A stretch of 24,480 bases of DNA from a virus (IMGVR_UViG_3300035670_001198:1-24480); one strand, 5' to 3'. Counted from the first letter of the stretch, positions 1 through 8,081 are shown. Notes: generated by a model not told the origin, from the sequence alone. Numbers and translations: made by a program.

Positions 1-1142
1 TCGCCAGATGATCCTTGGTAATATAATCTCGGATAACCATCGTCTCGTAATTTTACGCAAGTAAAATATCCGAACGTATTTTGTTCTGGGCAAACGAGGG
101 CATCGTTATAGAGTTTACCATATTCAAATAATAAATCGGCTAATTTATCCGGAGGTATTTTGCCCATATATTCGCCAACTACTTCACAAGTTTGATTATC
201 AACTATATGAAAAGTAGAAAAGTCTCCTGCGTCTCCACGGGCGACGTCGGCTGCGATAACATATTTTTGACCTGGTTCTGGGCGTCGCCATAACCACACT
301 GCTGACTGAGGACCCGTTTTTTCTATTGGCGGTCTTATGGATTCACGAATGGTTTCCAAGTCGCTGGGTTGTAAAAATGTATCTCCAGATGAAATAAAAT
401 CGCAAAGAAACTCTTGCGCTACTTTACGCTTCGGAAGGTTCTTAGTCTCTTTCGCGAACCAATCTTCATCGTGTTCGGGGTGAACCCACCATGGAAGTTT
501 GATTGTGTTAAACTCGTTTTGTTTGGTCTCGCCATCCATCCATAGTCTATAGTACTGACCACCGACGCCATTGGGTGTTGAGATGATAATTGCGTTACCA
601 CCGGTTGACAGGGTAGGATATAGGCCTGTCCAAATATCCTCAAAATCTCTAATAAAAGCAGCCTCGTCGACGATAAGCAGAGATAGCGCTTCGGATCGAC
701 CAGCATCTGGCGAAGTAGGAATTGCGTTTATTTGAGAACCATTGTCAAATCTGATTGCTTGTTTAGTCGGTTCAAACTTTGTTAATAGTAGCCATTTGGG
801 AAGACCGTCCAGCATGATCTTCACTTTTTTAATGAAGTTCATTGCCGTGGATAACTTAGTAGCAATGACAAGAACGTTTTTATCCTTTTTAAAAATAGCA
901 AACCAAACTGCGTAGGCGGCAGTCACAGTTGATAGACCTAACTGGCGAGATTTTAGAACTATGTTGAAGCGACTTTGCTCGAAATGTTTAACACAGTCAT
1001 CCTGAAAATCATATGTTTCGAATGGTATTAAACCTCTCACCGTATGTTGAATTTTTACATAATTCTTCATGAAATATACAGGATCTTTGCCGCAACGAAC
1101 TATTTCCTGTATTTGTTCATTTCTAGTAAGGTGTGTTGTCAT
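1..1142 (-). CDS. terL: Terminase large subunit (T4 gp17-like), 3' end cut by window edge
   Basis: Motor ATPase and nuclease that pumps DNA into the prohead and cuts the concatemer. My translation of the minus strand from the ATG at 1140-1142 is open for 380 codons to the window edge. Visible motifs are the Walker A variant SRQLGLST (residues 65-72; T4-type terminases have SRQLGKTT), Walker B LLIVDEAAF with D159/E160, the coupling segment ISTPNG, and the start of the RNase H-fold nuclease, ADVARGDAGD (first catalytic Asp D299), followed by the PEQN segment with the probable second acidic residue. The third acidic residue and the C-terminus lie beyond the edge; T4 gp17 has 610 residues. The start overlaps the upstream stop by four bases (ATGA), suggesting coupled translation. 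Family assignment is secure; exact length is unknown. Confidence 0.96.
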   Translation of the reverse strand, partial: MTTHLTRNEQIQEIVRCGKDPVYFMKNYVKIQHTVRGLIPFETYDFQDDCVKHFEQSRFNIVLKSRQLGLSTVTAAYAVWFAIFKKDKNVLVIATKLSTAMNFIKKVKIMLDGLPKWLLLTKFEPTKQAIRFDNGSQINAIPTSPDAGRSEALSLLIVDEAAFIRDFEDIWTGLYPTLSTGGNAIIISTPNGVGGQYYRLWMDGETKQNEFNTIKLPWWVHPEHDEDWFAKETKNLPKRKVAQEFLCDFISSGDTFLQPSDLETIRESIRPPIEKTGPQSAVWLWRRPEPGQKYVIAADVARGDAGDFSTFHIVDNQTCEVVGEYMGKIPPDKLADLLFEYGKLYNDALVCPEQNTFGYFTCVKLRDDGYPRLYYQGSSG

Positions 1143-1516
1143 GCTATTTCAAAAGATGTTTTTCTACGAATATAGGCTGTTCTTTTCGGATTGTGTACGT
1201 TAAATCCAATAATCTCAACCGAAGTAGACGAATTATATTCTTTAGAAGTTAAAGAACTACCTGTTAAATCTTTATAGGTTGCTTTAACATTTTTTAAAAC
1301 TTCATTAATTACATCAATTGATTCCTGTTCGTACATTCGCTTCATTACTATCATTTCTTTTTCTGAAGCAAAGTTTACGACAGCTTGGTACGAAGCGATT
1401 AATACGTCACCAGCAAGACTAAATTTTACTGAATAAGATGCTGTCTTTGGTGTTGAAGTGCGACCCCAGGTTGTATCAAGCGCTTGGCCCAATGCATTAT
1501 AATCGATTTTAGGCAT
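1139..1516 (-). CDS. Conserved-looking 125-aa protein immediately upstream of terL, function unknown
   Basis: I do not recognise a named family. The start MPKIDYNALG at 1516 is chosen over an upstream in-frame start because GGAG lies five bases before this ATG. The protein looks like a compact alpha/beta fold: an N-terminal helix, two strands (YSVKFSLAGD, IASYQAVVNF), a long helix with a Glu/Lys/Met-rich region, and a C-terminal strand segment ending in basic residues (NPKRTAYIRRKTSFEIA). There are no cysteines, signal peptide or membrane segment. It sits where some phages encode the small terminase subunit and is translationally coupled to terL by an ATGA overlap. However, I see no helix-turn-helix or coiled coil typical of gp16, so a small-terminase role rests on position only. 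Confidence 0.8.
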   Translation of the reverse strand: MPKIDYNALGQALDTTWGRTSTPKTASYSVKFSLAGDVLIASYQAVVNFASEKEMIVMKRMYEQESIDVINEVLKNVKATYKDLTGSSLTSKEYNSSTSVEIIGFNVHNPKRTAYIRRKTSFEIA

Positions 1517-1520
1517 AGTA

Positions 1521-1525
1521 TCTCC
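1521..1525 (-). promoter_or_regulatory. Shine-Dalgarno site deciding the start of the 125-aa gene
   Basis: The minus strand reads GGAGATACTATG, placing GGAG five bases before the ATG at 1516. This favours that ATG over the in-frame upstream start at 1588, which would also run into the end of the previous gene. Confidence 0.7.
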
Positions 1526-1544
1526 AGCTTTAAATATACGACTC

Positions 1545-1856
1545 TTATTCGAAGACGATGACAGGATTTGTAAAAAACCGTTTTTCAATGGATTTTTTTA
1601 TTTTTTCTTGATCTGGTCGCCATCCATTCAACCATTCTGGTTTATGAGTATATGCCCATTCATTTGCGCAGGCAAAACAACATTTAAATTCTTTAAATGC
1701 CTTTTCGTCATCTTTGTTATTAAACCTAATTTGACACACATCGCAAAATAATGGCATACTTGATTTATTTTCGTTATAGTCATCAGGTACTATTATCACA
1801 TATCCTGCGCGATGAGATATTTTTCTGTTGCGCGGATATTTTTGCCATTCACTCAT
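1545..1856 (-). CDS. Small zinc-binding-type protein (103 aa), function unknown
   Basis: The sequence shows CDVC near residue 38 and a second cluster, KCCFAC, about 20 residues later. This gives two CxxC-like knuckles consistent with one structural zinc ion. The C-terminal half is rich in Trp and Lys (WAYTHKPEWLNGWRPDQEK). The start ATG lies in an ATGA overlap with the stop of the Mre11-Rad50 fusion gene, so it is probably translated by termination-reinitiation with it. No enzyme motif is visible. Possible roles are a nucleic-acid-binding accessory to the recombination nuclease or an assembly factor, inferred only from the knuckles and the neighbourhood between nuclease and terminase genes. 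Confidence 0.82.
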   Translation of the reverse strand: MSEWQKYPRNRKISHRAGYVIIVPDDYNENKSSMPLFCDVCQIRFNNKDDEKAFKEFKCCFACANEWAYTHKPEWLNGWRPDQEKIKKSIEKRFFTNPVIVFE

Positions 1857-4800
1857 TCATCTTCTCCAAATACTATTCTGGAATCTTTTTCATTTTTTGT
1901 AATTTCTAATACTTGATCGACGATATCTTTGACTCCGTCAACGTGTGTAATAATCAATATCGTCTTAAAGTATCTTTTTAAAGATACCAATAATCTATTG
2001 CAAGCTTCGACGGCCGCATCATCTAAAGTCCCGAATCCTTCATCGATAATAAAAATGTCAGGTTTTGGTAGAGAAGAAACATTAATCATTGCTACTCTAA
2101 TTGCTAGTGACGCAATTGTTTTTTCCATACCAGAACAAAGTTCAACAATTCTTCTAGAGTCTCCATAGTTGATGTATATCTCAGAAGAATCAGTAGATTC
2201 GTCGTTCTCTAATTCTATTGTAAAGTCGACTATGCCGTGTAGAATTTTTGCTATTTCGGCATTAATAGCGGGTAATTGCGATTTTATTACTATAAGAGGT
2301 ATGCCTTTTTTGGAAAAAGCTCCAGTAACCAATTCATGTACTTTCATGTTTTCCAAAAGCGCATCTCTAATTCTTTTTTCCTCTTCGTATTTTTCTAAAT
2401 TGGCAGATAATTTGCCTTTTTGGGTAGCCGCTGAAATTTTTTGCGATGTTAGCGCATCAATGTCTTCACATATATTGTCTAAATTAGCCCTAATAGAAAC
2501 AACTTCTACATTTTCTTCATTTTTTAAAGCATCCTGAAGATGAACCAATCGCTGCTTTGCAATTGTTAGTTCAGCTGCCTTTGCTTCGTGAGTATTACGA
2601 AGTTTTGTTAAAGAAGTTTCTTTTTTAGAAAGTTCTAAAAGTAATTTATTTTCTAATGTTACTAGCTTTTCAAGTTTTTCCAACTTATCTGAAACGTTTT
2701 CTTGTCTTAAATCATTAAGAGACTTTGTCGCTTCTTGCAATTTTTCTTGAGCAACTTCGGTTTTTTGTGATTGCTCTTTTAGTTTATTTTTGCTAACGTG
2801 AGCATCTTTAATAAACTTACAAGTTGGGTATTCATCTCCACAAGGAACTTCATCTAAAATTTTTAAAGATTTTTGATGTTGCTTTAATAACGTCTCTTCT
2901 TTATCATAAGCAAATTTTAACGCTTGCAAAGAAGCTTCTAGGTTTTTATATGCTAAATGCCTTTGCTTTAAATCTTCAATGTCGTTTTCAGCTCTTACTA
3001 ATGAAATTTTTTCTATTTTACTGGTAATATCTTGCATTTCATTTTGTAAGACAAGCATTTCGGCGGCGCATTGCTGAACGTATTTTTCTTGTGTATCAAC
3101 TTGCTTAATAAAAGATTCGACTTGCGATTTTGTTACAGGAGTTACTTCTTTGTGTTTAGAAAGTTCTAACTGTAGTTTAGAGTGTTCGAGTTGTTTTTCT
3201 TTAATAACTTGAGAGAGTTCTTCGATTATGTTATCAGCGTCAGTAATAGATTTTCTGGTGCTGTCAAACAAAAATTGCCAGTCTCTATCTGGACAATTTT
3301 TTAATTGTGACTTGAATCCAATTAATTCTTTATTCGCTAATTCATGCATCTTATCGAAGATGTCCAAGTCTAGAAATCTTGATAATACTGCTCTACGTTT
3401 GGTCGAACCTTGCGAAATAAATTGATTGGTTTCGCCTTGCGCAGCCAATGAAGTCATCATAAAGTCTTCTTGGCTACCAATAAGTCCACGAATTACTTTT
3501 TCGGTATCGGTTCGTTGTTCGCCAGCAAGATCGTCAGCTTCGCCATCTTCTCTAATTTTAAAAACATTTAACGACGTACTTGCATTGATTATGCCTTTTT
3601 TGTTTTCCGTTTTTACGGTTTGTCTTTCAATTACATAATCCGTACCATTGTGATTTATGACGGTCTTTGAAGAGCAGTAGGGTTTTCTAATATTACAAAT
3701 ATGAATGTTTTTTACAGGACCCCTGTCAGTTGCATTGAACAGCGAGTACATCAACGTGCCAACTATTGAAGATTTTCCTACACGATTAGGGCCAAAAACT
3801 CCAATAATTCCATTTAATTTATCGAAATTAATGACGTTGTTCGTGCCGTAGGCAAACACATTGTCGAACTGTAAGTGCCTTAAAGACCATTTTGAATTAC
3901 GAGTTAACTCTTCTTGAGATACAACAGCCGATAAACAAGATTTCACTTGTTCAGTAACTGTAATCCATTCTTCGTTTGATACTTGCGTACCTTTATAATA
4001 ATCCTTAATTAACTTTACTAATACATCTGGATTTCTTAGATCGGCTTTTTCTAGAGTTGAGGAACCCGTTCTTACAACCGATTTGTCAACTATAAAGTCT
4101 GATTTAAAAGTAACTTCTGTTGCTAACTTTGCGCTTTTTAAGGTTTCGCCGATGAGACTAAAATCTTTTTGTCCCAAAGCTTGATTCGATCGAATCCTGA
4201 ATCTAGAACCATCGGGATGCTTTGAAGCTGTCGAAATAAGATCTTTAGTAGAACCGTTCCATTGAATGGTTACGTAGGGCTTCGGATTCGGGAGTCGTTT
4301 AAATGTAACGTCCCAAGTTCTTTGATCATCAATGTCCCAAAGCAAATAACCATGTTCTAATTCTTCGGCGTAATTTTGTTGAACTGGTGTTCCAGGATAC
4401 GAAATCCAAGGCTTTTTATTTCCATCGAGTGTATCCCGATAACCCAAATGTTGCATTTGGTGAATATCGCCGAGAAGAACAAAGGGATAGTCTTTAAAAA
4501 ACTCTAGATTCATTCCGTCCATTTCCCAACCAACTTCGGTAACAGAACCTTGGACGGGACCATGATAACATGCGATATTAATCTTGCCTGGTTGCGGAAT
4601 GACCTGCGGCCAACCTTCTTCATCGAAGAGCGAATATACACACCAAGTATAACCAGGATGAAACTCGTATACTCCACTCTTTTTATAAAGATGAACGTTT
4701 GAATTATTTAACGCCTGAACGATAGGAGATACCGCGTCTTGTCGCGACAAATTAACAAGATTTCCATCGTGATTTCCTAAAGTCAAATGGACAGGCGCAA

Positions 4801-5014
4801 CTTTTGCCATCGAGTCAAGCCACCAGGTGAGTTGATCGATATATTCAGGCGAAATACCTGTAGTCTTTGTGTGGAAAATATCGCCACCAATAAAAATGTG
4901 ATCGACTTTATTTTTCTTACAGTCTTTTACGAAAGCTGTAAAAACTTCGCGATATTCATCGTGACGACTCAAGCCGCGCCAATGAACGTCGGCTGTGTGA
5001 GCAATTTTAACCAT
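1853..5014 (-). CDS. Mre11-Rad50 (SbcD-SbcC) single-chain fusion recombination nuclease, 1053 aa
   Basis: A fusion of the T4 gp47-like exonuclease and the gp46-like ATPase in one reading frame. The N-terminal calcineurin-type phosphoesterase shows DVHW (D9, H11), GGDIFH (D45), GNHDGN (N81, H82), HGP (H151) and GDIHQ (H185). After a linker, the Rad50 head begins near residue 385, with Walker A GPNRVGKSS at 408-416. A long charged coiled coil carries a hook with C725 and C732, then the ABC signature CSGME (C960-E964), Walker B ending D991-E992, D-loop GTLDD and H-loop His1024. The complex should process DNA ends during recombination-dependent replication. T4 encodes the two parts as separate genes (339 and 560 aa). 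ATG 5014 is chosen; a TTG immediately before it is also in frame. No clear Shine-Dalgarno is seen. Confidence 0.95.
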   Translation of the reverse strand: MVKIAHTADVHWRGLSRHDEYREVFTAFVKDCKKNKVDHIFIGGDIFHTKTTGISPEYIDQLTWWLDSMAKVAPVHLTLGNHDGNLVNLSRQDAVSPIVQALNNSNVHLYKKSGVYEFHPGYTWCVYSLFDEEGWPQVIPQPGKINIACYHGPVQGSVTEVGWEMDGMNLEFFKDYPFVLLGDIHQMQHLGYRDTLDGNKKPWISYPGTPVQQNYAEELEHGYLLWDIDDQRTWDVTFKRLPNPKPYVTIQWNGSTKDLISTASKHPDGSRFRIRSNQALGQKDFSLIGETLKSAKLATEVTFKSDFIVDKSVVRTGSSTLEKADLRNPDVLVKLIKDYYKGTQVSNEEWITVTEQVKSCLSAVVSQEELTRNSKWSLRHLQFDNVFAYGTNNVINFDKLNGIIGVFGPNRVGKSSIVGTLMYSLFNATDRGPVKNIHICNIRKPYCSSKTVINHNGTDYVIERQTVKTENKKGIINASTSLNVFKIREDGEADDLAGEQRTDTEKVIRGLIGSQEDFMMTSLAAQGETNQFISQGSTKRRAVLSRFLDLDIFDKMHELANKELIGFKSQLKNCPDRDWQFLFDSTRKSITDADNIIEELSQVIKEKQLEHSKLQLELSKHKEVTPVTKSQVESFIKQVDTQEKYVQQCAAEMLVLQNEMQDITSKIEKISLVRAENDIEDLKQRHLAYKNLEASLQALKFAYDKEETLLKQHQKSLKILDEVPCGDEYPTCKFIKDAHVSKNKLKEQSQKTEVAQEKLQEATKSLNDLRQENVSDKLEKLEKLVTLENKLLLELSKKETSLTKLRNTHEAKAAELTIAKQRLVHLQDALKNEENVEVVSIRANLDNICEDIDALTSQKISAATQKGKLSANLEKYEEEKRIRDALLENMKVHELVTGAFSKKGIPLIVIKSQLPAINAEIAKILHGIVDFTIELENDESTDSSEIYINYGDSRRIVELCSGMEKTIASLAIRVAMINVSSLPKPDIFIIDEGFGTLDDAAVEACNRLLVSLKRYFKTILIITHVDGVKDIVDQVLEITKNEKDSRIVFGEDE

Positions 5015-5051
5015 CAAAAATAATGATACAATAAATTTGACGCGTTGTTCA

Positions 5052-5057
5052 ATTATA
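5052..5057 (-). promoter_or_regulatory. Candidate -10 element upstream of the Mre11-Rad50 fusion
   Basis: The minus strand reads TAGTATAATTG, giving a perfect TATAAT immediately after the preceding gene's stop codon and 37 bases before the ATG. No convincing -35 is present. In AT-rich DNA this match could be chance, but it lies in one of the few gaps. Confidence 0.3.
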
Positions 5058-6062
5058 CTAAATTGCCGTCGCCGCGCGAGAAGCTAGCGCGCCTGCAGTG
5101 CCTACTTCAGCAGCGCGCACGATCTTTGCCACTTCTTCAGCTCCGCGTGCTAATTCTACACCTTTTACCGCTGTCGCGCCGCCCTCGACGAATCCTAACA
5201 GCGATGCTCCTGCTTTAAGCACTCCGATTAAACCGTTAATCGCAAAATAAATCAATAGCGCTTTATAAACGAGACCTTCGGTCTTCTTTCGCGCGGAAGT
5301 TTTATCAGCGTCTAATTTAAATTGATCAAAAGTTAATAATTCTTGTTTGTCAGAAACGTGATAACCTTTTTTATTAAGAAACTTATAAATTACGTACGAT
5401 AATCTATCAGGAATAGCATAATCGATTACTTTTTCTTCAATAGCATGAGAGATATGTTCTGCTTTCTCAAATAACTCTGCAACTTTTTCTGCCTTGAGAT
5501 AACTTGCAAGTTTATGCAAACCCTTAAAAAGCAAAGGCAATCCACCAACAACAGCTAATCCGAAACCCAAAATGGTTTCAGGTCCCATTTCTTTTATAAT
5601 TTTTTGTTGATGAACATAATCGTTAGTCGTTAAAATCGAATATACTTCACCAAGCGCTTTACCTTTTTGTAATTGTTGCGCGGTATCATGAACGGGGCCC
5701 GCTAAATCATTTTCAACCGCAGCAAGAACATTTTCTTTTGAAAACCCTTGAGCTAATTTTAAAGTTTCATCTAGAGGTATAGATTCTCCTGTTTCTTGCA
5801 TGCCTTGCTTTATTGCTTGCATAACAACATTTAGGTCTTCAGACTTTGTAGAAAGATCTTTAATCTTTTCATCGATAGTACTTGCCCATTCGGCAGCAAC
5901 TGATTTAAATTTTTGTGAAACAAAATCAGATAATTTTTTGACGCCGTCTTTAACGTCATTCCACAAGCCTTCTTCTATCAAATATTTTCTTTCAAGTTCT
6001 TCTTGAATAATTTGACGAAGTCTAGTTTCAGTTATTAACTTGCCGCCGATTACATTTTTCAT
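5058..6062 (-). CDS. Putative internal or membrane-interacting virion protein with N-terminal LRQII motif (334 aa)
   Basis: Function not known. The N-terminus carries ITETRLRQIIQEEL (residues 10-23), predicted as a short amphipathic helix. It contains IQE and, at residues 28-30, LIE; T4 gp21 prohead protease cleaves after (I/L)xE in capsid-targeting sequences, so this may be such a signal (inference). Two hydrophobic segments are visible at about 163-184 (ILGFGLAVVGGLPLLF) and 265-290 (VYKALLIYFAINGLIGVL), both long enough to span a membrane. The last 45 residues are Ala/Gly-rich and encoded by notably GC-rich DNA. ATG 6062 is preferred over a GTG directly before it. The gene lies between primase and the nuclease fusion. 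Alternatives are a holin-like or other membrane protein. Confidence 0.8.
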   Translation of the reverse strand: MKNVIGGKLITETRLRQIIQEELERKYLIEEGLWNDVKDGVKKLSDFVSQKFKSVAAEWASTIDEKIKDLSTKSEDLNVVMQAIKQGMQETGESIPLDETLKLAQGFSKENVLAAVENDLAGPVHDTAQQLQKGKALGEVYSILTTNDYVHQQKIIKEMGPETILGFGLAVVGGLPLLFKGLHKLASYLKAEKVAELFEKAEHISHAIEEKVIDYAIPDRLSYVIYKFLNKKGYHVSDKQELLTFDQFKLDADKTSARKKTEGLVYKALLIYFAINGLIGVLKAGASLLGFVEGGATAVKGVELARGAEEVAKIVRAAEVGTAGALASRAATAI

Positions 6063-6073
6063 CACTAGTAAAT

Positions 6074-6079
6074 ATTATA
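6074..6079 (-). promoter_or_regulatory. Candidate -10 element 11 bases before the LRQII gene
   Basis: The minus strand reads GATTATAATATTTACTAGTG before the ATG at 6062. The TATAAT overlaps the stop of the primase gene. If used, the transcript would have a leader of only a few bases. No -35 is recognisable. Confidence 0.25.
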
Positions 6080-7043
6080 ATCTAAAACTAATTTCTACGG
6101 CTTTCTTTAAACGATCATTAAAAATATCATACCAGTCCAGCGGTTTGGCTTCGAATAAGGCTTTTTCAAATTCAGGTTTTGACATATTACCAGGATCACC
6201 CCATGGCCTGACATCAACAACTACTACGTCAATATCATATTCTTGAAGTTTTTTAACAATCTTAGGGGTTTTTTTGTTCCACATGTCGCCATCAAGAGAT
6301 AGGGCGACCGGCGTGTTATGTAATAATATTTTATTAAGTATTTCATGACGCTCGTCGAGATCAGAACCCAATAAAGCAGTTGAATTTTCAGGACACTTTA
6401 CCATATCGAATGGTCCTTCGCATAAAACTAAGCGCTGTTTCCAGTCTATGTTAATTTCGTTAAAAACGACAGGATTTTTATCAACGTCTGGATTGTCGTA
6501 TTTGGGTTTGCGGTCCTTGTCTATTGCTCTCGCTACAAAATAATTTAAATTACCTTGGAAATCGAAGGATGGCATTAAAATTCGACGCTTCCATCTCGGC
6601 TCATCCGACACACCAAACTTGAAATACCACGCGTCCTTATCAGTTAAGCCTCTTGAATAAATGTAGCGCCATGCAGCTTTAACATCAGGATCAGTATCAC
6701 TAGCCAATGTTAAAAGCTTAAAATCTTTTGGTAGTTCAATTTTTTGAACTATCTCTATATCAGCCGTAACTGGAGAATTACTGCGACCTGTAAATTCTCT
6801 ATATAGATTAATGTGTTCTTGCGAACCAAACTTTTTTAGAAGTGGAATTAGAGTTCGAGCTTTCCATCCACAAACCCAACAATGATTCGCATCATTATCA
6901 GTTCGAATCGCTAACTTCTTTTTAGAAGTGTCCATCGGTGCGCAAATAGGACATCTAACATCGAAATTTTTTCCATTGCTAGCTAAACGTCCGCGCCCGA
7001 AAATAGATTCGTAAAATTTTATTTTATCTGTTAGCGAATGCAC
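6075..7043 (-). CDS. DNA primase, T4 gp61-like (CHC2 zinc ribbon plus Toprim), 322 aa
   Basis: Makes RNA primers for lagging-strand synthesis with a replicative helicase. The zinc ribbon is CPIC (C31, C34) and CWVC (C55, C58), a CX2C-X20-CX2C arrangement close to the N-terminus. The Toprim catalytic core shows CEGPFD with E209 and SLDGD with D251 and D253. Length is close to the 342 residues of T4 gp61, and there is no helicase domain, so the partner helicase must be encoded elsewhere. The start is a GTG at 7041-7043; no ATG fits before the zinc ribbon. No strong Shine-Dalgarno is seen. It is followed by the LRQII gene 12 bases on. Confidence 0.93.
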   Translation of the reverse strand: MHSLTDKIKFYESIFGRGRLASNGKNFDVRCPICAPMDTSKKKLAIRTDNDANHCWVCGWKARTLIPLLKKFGSQEHINLYREFTGRSNSPVTADIEIVQKIELPKDFKLLTLASDTDPDVKAAWRYIYSRGLTDKDAWYFKFGVSDEPRWKRRILMPSFDFQGNLNYFVARAIDKDRKPKYDNPDVDKNPVVFNEINIDWKQRLVLCEGPFDMVKCPENSTALLGSDLDERHEILNKILLHNTPVALSLDGDMWNKKTPKIVKKLQEYDIDVVVVDVRPWGDPGNMSKPEFEKALFEAKPLDWYDIFNDRLKKAVEISFRL

Positions 7044-7077
7044 TCGTGTTTATAGTAACATAGCGAAAGCACGTTTT

Positions 7078-7638
7078 TCATTTTTGCATTAAAGATATTG
7101 CACGGGCGATAACGAATGCATCGGTCGCGTCGCGGGACCAATCTACCGCGCAACCGTTCTTTTTTGTTGGCCATTGTACGTGTTTTAGGTCGTGCTCAGA
7201 CATGTACTTGAAGACTTGTTCTTTTCCACTCATGCCTGCCACAGAGGTTTTTTGCATCTTGATTCCGCAGAGTTTTCTGGCAGAAGACGCTGCGATATAT
7301 TCTGGATCAACTTTAAATATTTCCCTGGAGATATAGGAAACAATTCCGTTAAATCTCATGAGCGTGGTTATTGTTGCTGCAGAAGACATTCCAGTTCGAA
7401 ATCCCATTAATGGTTCTTCAAGGGCAACCCTATAGTTACCCGGGTGTTTTTTTAACAATTCATAAAATTCAAAAGCAATTAGGTCAGCTTTGTCCCATAG
7501 CGTTTTGCATCTCTTGAATTCAACTCTATCTAGGTGCGTAATATGAGACCCGGAATCATTAGGAATAATGCGCGTATCCAGGATACATACCCCAGTAACT
7601 GAAGTTGAAACGTCTAAACCGAGTATGTACTCTTGCAT
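7078..7638 (-). CDS. RuvC-fold Holliday junction resolvase-like nuclease (186 aa)
   Basis: The RNase H/RuvC fold is shown by GLDVST at residues 7-12 (catalytic D9), ALEEP (E74/E75), and the C-terminal RDATDAFVIA with D170 and D173; D166 lies just before. Length is close to bacterial RuvC (about 170 aa). The expected role is cleavage of four-way or branched DNA during recombination or before packaging, the task that T4 performs with the unrelated endonuclease VII. It lies between primase and the gp4-like nuclease, consistent with a replication/recombination/packaging group. Whether it resolves junctions or cuts other branched structures cannot be told from sequence. Confidence 0.88.
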   Translation of the reverse strand: MQEYILGLDVSTSVTGVCILDTRIIPNDSGSHITHLDRVEFKRCKTLWDKADLIAFEFYELLKKHPGNYRVALEEPLMGFRTGMSSAATITTLMRFNGIVSYISREIFKVDPEYIAASSARKLCGIKMQKTSVAGMSGKEQVFKYMSEHDLKHVQWPTKKNGCAVDWSRDATDAFVIARAISLMQK

Positions 7639-7679
7639 CCATTGATTCTTATCACCAGGATAGCTTTAGTAAAATTAAT

Positions 7680-8081
7680 TTAAAGTAAACCTATATCCTT
7701 TAATTCTATTTCTGTCAATATTTTATAGTCAATATCGTGTTGCGTGCACCATTCTTTTGCTGCTCTTATTTTCTTTACTACTAATTTTTGTTGTAGTTTT
7801 CTCGAGGGCTTTATTTCAATCACTACTTTTTTTCCGTCGGAATATTCTACTTGGAAATCGGGGTAGTATTTTCTAATTTTTTTTGTTTTTTGATTAGAAA
7901 TATATTCAATTATTAGTTTTTCGTAAGACCACTCTACGACGTCGGGATTAGCATCGAGATGTTCCATATACTTTTGTTCCCACCCCGAACGATATTTGCA
8001 AAGTTGACCAGTTTTTACTGAAGTATATTCGCCTCGATGGTAACGACTTTTTCTTCTTCTTTTCTTTTTTTTATTTGACAT
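7680..8081 (-). CDS. gp4-like head-completion nuclease with TnsA-type PD-(D/E)XK fold (133 aa)
   Basis: The catalytic set of the TnsA N-terminal nuclease family is visible: E35 in YRSGWEQKY, D75 in YYPDF, and E89/K91 in VIEIKP. The pattern RSGWE, NP-x-V-x-x-W, YYPDF, (I/V)E(I/V)KP is the one I associate with T4 gp4/gp50, a head-completion protein of about 150 aa needed to finish filled heads before tail joining. The first 13 residues are strongly basic (KKKKRRRKSR), suiting DNA contact. The start ATG lies one base after the stop of the 812-aa gene, so it is cotranscribed with the virion block. Assignment to the fold is firm; the head-completion role is by family analogy. Confidence 0.85.
   Translation of the reverse strand: MSNKKKKRRRKSRYHRGEYTSVKTGQLCKYRSGWEQKYMEHLDANPDVVEWSYEKLIIEYISNQKTKKIRKYYPDFQVEYSDGKKVVIEIKPSRKLQQKLVVKKIRAAKEWCTQHDIDYKILTEIELKDIGLL

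Noticed and set aside
1929-2537. Plus-strand open frames opposite the Rad50 part of the fusion gene
   Set aside because: They are antisense to a gene with intact catalytic motifs, have no recognisable domain and no ribosome site; treated as shadows.
7049-7054. TATAAA box before the primase start
   Set aside because: It lies only five bases from the GTG, so a transcript beginning from it would lack or start within the start codon.
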